In this document: positions 59,304-64,000 of the stretch, piece by piece
How positions within the stretch are numbered: the stretch's first letter is position 1
Layout of the letters: every line of letters starts with the position of its first letter
NCBI RefSeq assembly: GCF_001580535.1
Contig: NZ_LHZA01000154.1
Coordinates: forward strand, 1-64,000
Direction of reading: 5' to 3'
Source of the DNA: Acetobacter cerevisiae
Lineage (GTDB): Bacteria; Pseudomonadota; Alphaproteobacteria; Acetobacterales; Acetobacteraceae
DNA: 64,000 nt
Translations under genes and position numbers: made by a program
The notes under the pieces: model-generated
The model's input: only the letters and a program-made list of their open reading frames with translations
What the model was told of the DNA's origin: nothing
Database searches by the model: none

Positions 59304-59816
59304 ATGGGGCTGATCCGTGCAGTGTTTGATGCCGCTTTCCGGCAGGGTGGCCCGCGTCTGAAACCCGTTGGGCCGCGCTGGCCGTTGCTGCTGTTCCATG
59401 TGGATACCGGTGGTTGCGGCGGGTGCGGGATGGAGTTGGAAGCCCTGGCGACTGGCCCGTATGACATGGAAGGCGCAGGCTTTGGGTTTGTGCAGTCTCC
59501 ACGCTCTGCGGATGTGTTGCTGGTGACAGGCACGCTCACCCGCACCATGGCCCCCGTGCTGGAAGCGGCGTGGCAGGCTATGCCGAAACCCAAAGGGGTG
59601 ATTTGCGTGGGGGGCTGCGCCATGGATGGCGGCTATTTCCCGGAAAATTATTCCGTTCTGGGTGGGCTGGACCGCAAGGCGAAAATTGACCTGCAAATTC
59701 CCGGTTGCCCACCATCCCCCCAGCAGGTGCTGGACGGATTGTGTTCTCTGTTCGGGCAGCGCGTGCCGCCCGCCAGAGGGGCTCAGGCTGAGGGGTCGTC
59801 CTCAACCTCTTCCTGA
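59304..59816 (+). CDS. HyfI/NuoB-like small subunit with intact [4Fe-4S] ligands
   Basis: 170 residues. Cluster (N2-type) ligands are seen: Cys38 and Cys41 in DTGGCGGCGMELEAL, Cys105 in CVGGCAMDGG and Cys135 in IPGCPPSPQQVLDGL; TGTLTRTM matches the family TGxLTR. This is the best-conserved subunit of the operon. AGGAAGGG lies upstream of ATG 59304, 27 bp after the HyfG-like stop. The last 34 bp overlap the convergent pssA gene. Confidence 0.82.
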   Translation: MGLIRAVFDAAFRQGGPRLKPVGPRWPLLLFHVDTGGCGGCGMELEALATGPYDMEGAGFGFVQSPRSADVLLVTGTLTRTMAPVLEAAWQAMPKPKGVICVGGCAMDGGYFPENYSVLGGLDRKAKIDLQIPGCPPSPQQVLDGLCSLFGQRVPPARGAQAEGSSSTSS

Positions 59817-60688
59817 AGATCTTCAGCCGCTTTTTTCAGCTTGAGAAAGCTGAAATGGCTGAGGGGCAACAGGATCATATAAATCACGCCAGCGGCGGCC
59901 AATGCGCCCCAGGGGTCTGCTACCAGCACGGCTGTATAAGCCCCCGTGCCCAGCATGACGGGCAGCACATACTGTGCCGGCACCTTGAAGTTCTTGAAAG
60001 ACCAGACCCGCAACGTGGACACCAGCAGAAATGCTGTGCTGATGAGTGTGAAGGCAGGCAGCCAGGGCAGGCGGGTCAGGCGATAGAGCCAGTCGATCCC
60101 CAGCTTTTGCGCTTCCAGCCCCAGAAAGAGCGGGAAAAGCGCCAGACCGGCCCCGGCAGGTGCTGGAACGCCCGTAAAGAAGTTACTGGCGTATTTCGGC
60201 TTTTCTTCCTCACCATCCAGCGTGGCGTTAAAGCGCGCCAGACGCAGGGCCATACAGACCGTAAACATCAGGCACGGCAGAAACGCGTAGCGTCCGCCAT
60301 CCTGCAACGCCCAGAAAAACAGCAGGAACGAGGGGGCTACGCCAAAGCAGACAAAGTCTGAAAGGCTGTCAAACTCTGCGCCAAACCGTGTGGAACCCCG
60401 CAGCAGGCGCGCAATGCGCCCGTCCAGCCCATCAATAAAGGCGGAAAGCAGTAAGGCGATCCCGGCTGCCTGAAAGCGGCCTTCCACAGCAAAGCGCATG
60501 CCCGTCAGGCCCGAGCAAAGCCCCAGCATGGTGAGAATGTTGGGGATCAGCCGGTTGAAGGACGGGCCACGGATTTTTTTGGTCCGCACCCGTTTGCGCA
60601 GCCGTTTGCGGCGCAGCCCTCGGGGGGTAAGCGGTGCCTGAGATGGCGAGGCAGCGGGAAGCTGCGCTGGTGTCTGCGGATCTGTCAC
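59783..60688 (-). CDS. pssA: CDP-diacylglycerol-serine O-phosphatidyltransferase
   Basis: Integral membrane CDP-alcohol phosphatidyltransferase making phosphatidylserine. The signature is complete: DGLDGRIARLLRGSTRFGAEFDSLSD. A basic N-terminus (RGLRRKRLRKRVRTKKIRG) precedes the first helix; 301 residues, with about 8 helices. GTG 60688 starts four bases after the psd stop, so psd-pssA are coupled. The acidic C-terminus (EDLQEEVEDDPSA) lies in the 34 bp overlap with the HyfI-like gene. Confidence 0.93.
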   Translation of the reverse strand: MTDPQTPAQLPAASPSQAPLTPRGLRRKRLRKRVRTKKIRGPSFNRLIPNILTMLGLCSGLTGMRFAVEGRFQAAGIALLLSAFIDGLDGRIARLLRGSTRFGAEFDSLSDFVCFGVAPSFLLFFWALQDGGRYAFLPCLMFTVCMALRLARFNATLDGEEEKPKYASNFFTGVPAPAGAGLALFPLFLGLEAQKLGIDWLYRLTRLPWLPAFTLISTAFLLVSTLRVWSFKNFKVPAQYVLPVMLGTGAYTAVLVADPWGALAAAGVIYMILLPLSHFSFLKLKKAAEDLQEEVEDDPSA

Positions 60689-60692
60689 GGGA

Positions 60693-61382
60693 TCAGAGGC
60701 GCGCCATCACGGTTTCACCACCCACCATGGTCTGGCCGGCTGAAACCAGCGGTTCCACGCCCGGCGGCAGATACAGGTCCGTGCGGGAGCCAAAGCGGAT
60801 CAGGCCGAAGCGTTCACCAGCCTCCACCTTCATGCCTTCGGACACGCTGCACACAATACGGCGGGCAATCAGACCGGCAATCTGCACCACGGCCATCATT
60901 CGGCCATCGGGCAGGGTCAGGCTGAGGGCATTACGCTCGTTCAGTTCAGACGCCTTATCAAGGCTGGCATTCAGGAACTGGCCGGGGTGGTAGGCAATGC
61001 GCGTCACCGTGCCAGCGGCGGGCATGCGGTTGATATGCACATCCAGCACGGACAGGAACGTGGCAATGCGCCAGACCGGAGCCGTGCCCATGCCCAGCTC
61101 GGCCGGGGGAGCAATTTTTTCAACAGACACCACACGGCCATCAGCCGGGGCCACAGCAACATCGCTGCGGGCAGGGGTGGTGCGTTCCGGGTCCCGGAAG
61201 AAATACAGGCAGAAGCCAAAGAACAGGCCGCTGGCGGTGCCCACATGGCGCAGCACCGGGCAGGAGAGCTTCTTGCCCAGAAAACGTGTGACCAGCGTGG
61301 TCGCGCCAGAGGCGAGCAGGAACGGCTTCGCTTCCGGGTGGGGGGGCGCCAGAACAAGTTTGAAAGAGTCGATCAGGGACAT
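60693..61382 (-). CDS. psd: Phosphatidylserine decarboxylase, short type
   Basis: Makes phosphatidylethanolamine from phosphatidylserine. The 229-residue proenzyme from ATG 61382 (MSLIDSFKLVLAPPHPEA) belongs to the short class common in alphaproteobacteria; the self-cleavage Ser that becomes the pyruvoyl group is in LIRFGSRTDLYLPPG. SVLDVHINRMPAAG and YFFRDPERTTPA are conserved. Upstream gene of pssA in a two-gene phospholipid operon. Confidence 0.93.
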   Translation of the reverse strand: MSLIDSFKLVLAPPHPEAKPFLLASGATTLVTRFLGKKLSCPVLRHVGTASGLFFGFCLYFFRDPERTTPARSDVAVAPADGRVVSVEKIAPPAELGMGTAPVWRIATFLSVLDVHINRMPAAGTVTRIAYHPGQFLNASLDKASELNERNALSLTLPDGRMMAVVQIAGLIARRIVCSVSEGMKVEAGERFGLIRFGSRTDLYLPPGVEPLVSAGQTMVGGETVMARL

Positions 61383-61424
61383 GGAGGGGTCCTCATGCAA
61401 ATGGCCGGAGTGTGGGAAGAAAAC

Positions 61425-61449
61425 AGGGGACCGTGCCAGACGTTCCCCT
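61425..61449 (-). terminator. Terminator after alaS
   Basis: On the minus strand AGGGGA (61449-61444) pairs with TCCCCT (61430-61425), 13 nt loop, then GTTTTCTT. It lies about 15 nt past the alaS stop and upstream of psd. Confidence 0.6.
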
Positions 61450-61463
61450 GCGCCGGAGAAGGA

Positions 61464-64000
61464 TCAGACCAGACCGGCCAGAGTTTCCCGCACGGCTGCA
61501 AAAGCGGCATCGGCTGCACCGGCATCCGGGCCGCCAGCCTGCGCCATATCGCGCCGGCCACCGCCGCCCTTGCCACCCATGGCAGCACTGGCTGCGCGGA
61601 CGAGGGCAACGGCATCGATTTTTTCCGTCAGCGCCGGGGCAACGGCGGCCACAACGCTACCTTTGCCATCGGCGGTGGAAATCAGCACGACCACATCCGC
61701 ATTGCCCTGTTTGAGGATGGTTTCTGCCAGCCCCTTGAGTTCACGCGGCGCGGTCTCCCCTACATTGCGAGTGGCGAGACGCGCGGCACCGACCTGTTCC
61801 ACACCGGCGGATTCAACAGAGCCCGCCGCCAGCTTGCGCTGAAGAGCGGAAATCTGCCGTTCCATGGTACGGCGTTCTTCCAGCAGCAGGGCCAGACGTT
61901 CCGGCGCATCGGCCACGCTGACTTTCATCATGGCGGCCATCTGTGTCAGGCGCTGTTCATTCGCAATGGAGAGGGCTTCCGCTGCGGTGCCGGCCACGGC
62001 TTCAATCCGCCGCACGCCAGCGGAGACACCGCTTTCAGACGTGATGCGGAAATGGCCGATGTCCCCGGTGCGGTCCACATGCGTGCCGCCGCAGAGTTCC
62101 AGAGACCATGCGGACTTGTTCTCATCCGGGCCACCCATGGAGACAACACGGACTTCATCACCGTATTTTTCCCCAAACAGGGCCATAGCGCCTTCTTCCA
62201 CGGCCTGTTCCGGCGTCATGGAGCGGGTGACAACCTGAGAGTTTTCGCGCACCCGGCGGTTCACCTCGGCCTCAATCTCCGCCAGCTCTTCCGGCGTGAT
62301 GGGGCGCGGCTGGCTGACGTCAAAGCGCAGACGGTCCGGCGTGTTCAGGCTGCCTTTCTGGGCAACATGGTCGCCAAGGCGGCGGCGCAGGGCCTCATGC
62401 AGCAGATGGGTCGCGGAGTGATGCGCGCGGATGGCGGAACGACGGTCGTGATCCACCGTGGCCGTTACGGCCAGACCGGGGCGCAGGGTGCCTTCGGTCA
62501 CGGTGCCGTAATGCACAATCAGATCGCCCGCTTTTTTCTGCGTATCCGTAATGGCAACACGCAGGCCTGCGGCTGTCAGGAAGCCGGTATCACCAGCCTG
62601 ACCGCCGCTTTCGCCATAGAACGGTGTCTGGTTGAGCAGCACAGCAACTTCCGTGCCCACGCCGGCGTCTTTCAGGAAGCCGTTATTGGCGATAACGGCC
62701 AGAACCTCACCATCAGCCTGTTCCGTGCTGTAGCCGAGGAATTCGGTGGCCCCGAATTTGTCCCGTGCTTCAAACCAGACGGTTTCCATTGCCGTATCAC
62801 CAGAGCCAACCCATGCCGCGCGGGCGCGCTGGCGCTGTTCGTTCATGGCGGCGTCAAACCCGTCTACGTCTACGCCATGCCCGCTGCCGCGCAGGGCGTC
62901 CTGGGTGAGATCCAGCGGGAAGCCGAACGTGTCATACAGGCGGAAGGCGACATCACCCGGCAGAGCGGCACCGCTGGACAGCTTGGAGGTTTCTTCCTCC
63001 AGCAGGCCCAGACCGCGATCCAGCATGGCTTTGAAGCGTTCTTCCTCATTGCGCATGGTTTCACGGATGAGGGCTTCACCCTGCACCAGTTCCGGATACG
63101 CACCGCCCATCTGCTGGATAAGGGCCGGGAGCAGCTTGTAGAAAACCGGCTCCTTGGTGCCCATCATGTGCAGGTGGCGCATGGCACGGCGCATGATGCG
63201 GCGCAGCACGTAACCCCGGCCATCCTTGGACGGCAGAACGCCATCGGCAATCAGGAAGGCTGTGGAGCGCAGATGGTCGGCCACAACGCGGTGGCTGGAT
63301 TTGAACGGGCCATCGGCAGCCTGCTGCGTGACTTCGGCAGAAGCCTTAATGAGCGCAACGAAGGTGTCCGTATCATAGTTGTCGCGCTTGCCCTGCATGA
63401 TGGCGGCAAAGCGTTCCAGACCCATACCGGTATCAATGGAGGGGCGGGGCAGCGGAGAGCGCACGCCCGGCGGATCTTCAAAGAATTGCATGAAGACCAG
63501 ATTCCAGATCTCGACAAAGCGGTCGCCATCTTCATCCGGGGAACCGGGCGGCCCACCGGGAACATCCGGGCCATGGTCAAAGAAGATTTCAGAACAGGGG
63601 CCGCAGGGGCCGGTGTCACCCATCCGCCAGAAGTTGTCGGACGTGGGGATGCGGATAATGCGGCTGTCATCCAGCCCGGCAATCTTGCGCCACAGGCCAG
63701 CGGCATCCTCATCTTCGGAATACACGGTGACGAGCAGCTTGTCCTTGGGCAGGCCAAAGTTGCGGGTAATGAGGGTCCAGGCCAGTTCAATCGCTTCGGG
63801 CTTGAAATAATCGCCGAAGGAGAAGTTGCCCATCATTTCAAAAAAGGTGTGATGGCGGGCCGTATAACCCACGTTATCCAGATCGTTATGCTTGCCGCCT
63901 GCCCGAACGACCTTCTGCGCGGTGGTAGCGCGGGAGTAGGGGCGGGTTTCCTGCCCCGTAAAGACGTTCTTGAACTGCACCATCCCCGCATTGGTGAACA
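61464..64000 (-). CDS. alaS: Alanyl-tRNA synthetase, 5' end cut by window edge
   Basis: Class II synthetase charging tRNA-Ala, with an editing domain. The frame is open to the right edge; the first visible family residues are [17 protein letters not shown], so about 40 N-terminal residues are missing. Motifs: [36 protein letters not shown], editing-site [15 protein letters not shown] and [17 protein letters not shown], and a C-terminal DHHA1-like Gly-rich segment ([19 protein letters not shown]). About 845 residues are present. Confidence 0.96.
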   Translation of the reverse strand, partial: FTNAGMVQFKNVFTGQETRPYSRATTAQKVVRAGGKHNDLDNVGYTARHHTFFEMMGNFSFGDYFKPEAIELAWTLITRNFGLPKDKLLVTVYSEDEDAAGLWRKIAGLDDSRIIRIPTSDNFWRMGDTGPCGPCSEIFFDHGPDVPGGPPGSPDEDGDRFVEIWNLVFMQFFEDPPGVRSPLPRPSIDTGMGLERFAAIMQGKRDNYDTDTFVALIKASAEVTQQAADGPFKSSHRVVADHLRSTAFLIADGVLPSKDGRGYVLRRIMRRAMRHLHMMGTKEPVFYKLLPALIQQMGGAYPELVQGEALIRETMRNEEERFKAMLDRGLGLLEEETSKLSSGAALPGDVAFRLYDTFGFPLDLTQDALRGSGHGVDVDGFDAAMNEQRQRARAAWVGSGDTAMETVWFEARDKFGATEFLGYSTEQADGEVLAVIANNGFLKDAGVGTEVAVLLNQTPFYGESGGQAGDTGFLTAAGLRVAITDTQKKAGDLIVHYGTVTEGTLRPGLAVTATVDHDRRSAIRAHHSATHLLHEALRRRLGDHVAQKGSLNTPDRLRFDVSQPRPITPEELAEIEAEVNRRVRENSQVVTRSMTPEQAVEEGAMALFGEKYGDEVRVVSMGGPDENKSAWSLELCGGTHVDRTGDIGHFRITSESGVSAGVRRIEAVAGTAAEALSIANEQRLTQMAAMMKVSVADAPERLALLLEERRTMERQISALQRKLAAGSVESAGVEQVGAARLATRNVGETAPRELKGLAETILKQGNADVVVLISTADGKGSVVAAVAPALTEKIDAVALVRAASAAMGGKGGGGRRDMAQAGGPDAGAADAAFAAVRETLAGLV

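Noticed and set aside
52606-59816. Functional hydrogenase-4 / formate hydrogenlyase
   Set aside because: Three of four NiFe cysteines are missing, no ferredoxin subunits, no formate dehydrogenase and no hyp maturation genes are in the window.

Overview
The window is a 64 kb piece of bacterial chromosome with dense, high-GC coding sequence, many 1-11 bp gene overlaps, and no rRNA, tRNA, insertion sequence, prophage or CRISPR array that I could find. Protein families and gene order (ribF-ileS-lspA, topA-rnr, pyrC'-pyrB, sucA-sucB-lpd with a lipoylated Lpd, DUF1491, DUF3035, DUF2125 and DUF3597 proteins) point to an alphaproteobacterium, most likely an acetic acid bacterium (Acetobacteraceae, Acetobacter-like). 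The family and genus are inference from protein flavour, not a computed placement.

Layout. 1-1006: 5' part of argD (minus). 1254-13609: a long plus-strand run with recX, a CHAP lipoprotein, tatA, the methionine-salvage trio mtnB-mtnD-mtnC, ribF, ileS, lspA, a BamF-like lipoprotein, mutL and an isolated complete nuoM. 13657-17295 (minus): a DMT exporter, parE and a small secreted protein. 17746-20013: a small lipoprotein, then an Rrf2 regulator divergent from cysK. 20183-34096 (minus): OmpA-family porin, DUF1491, S41 protease, rnr, topA, dprA, plsY, pyrC' (a dihydroorotase homologue without its HxH metal site), pyrB and gltX. 34135-45486 (mostly plus): comEC, an AhpD-like protein (minus), zapE, the 2-oxoglutarate dehydrogenase operon sucA-sucB-lpd, and an L,D-transpeptidase. 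45579-47505 (minus): DUF3597 protein and ahcY. 47680-52563: plsC, an AT-rich 420 bp gap with DnaA-box-like sequences, two methyltransferases, a DUF2125 protein with a hexanucleotide repeat, and gloB. 52606-59816: a six-gene complex-I/hydrogenase-4-like operon. 59783-64000 (minus): pssA, psd and the truncated alaS.

The most unusual region is 52606-59816. Six intact, mostly overlapping genes encode relatives of HyfB, HyfC, HyfE, HyfF, HyfG (a NuoC-NuoD fusion) and HyfI (NuoB-like). The large subunit has lost three of the four [NiFe] cysteines. The two antiporter-like subunits are short and lack the membrane lysine motif needed for proton pumping; the HyfF-like protein has no lysine at all. Only the small subunit keeps its [4Fe-4S] cysteines, and no ferredoxin-type or NADH-input subunit is present. 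It resembles the energy-converting hydrogenase-related (Ehr) complexes but is much more eroded, while the open frames and translational coupling argue that it is still expressed. A complete orphan NuoM with all channel residues lies 40 kb away in the same window.

Most other genes are ordinary housekeeping: translation (ileS, gltX, alaS), repair and DNA uptake (mutL, recX, dprA, comEC), topology (parE, topA), phospholipid synthesis (plsY, plsC, pssA, psd), pyrimidine, arginine, cysteine and methionine metabolism, and the TCA cycle.
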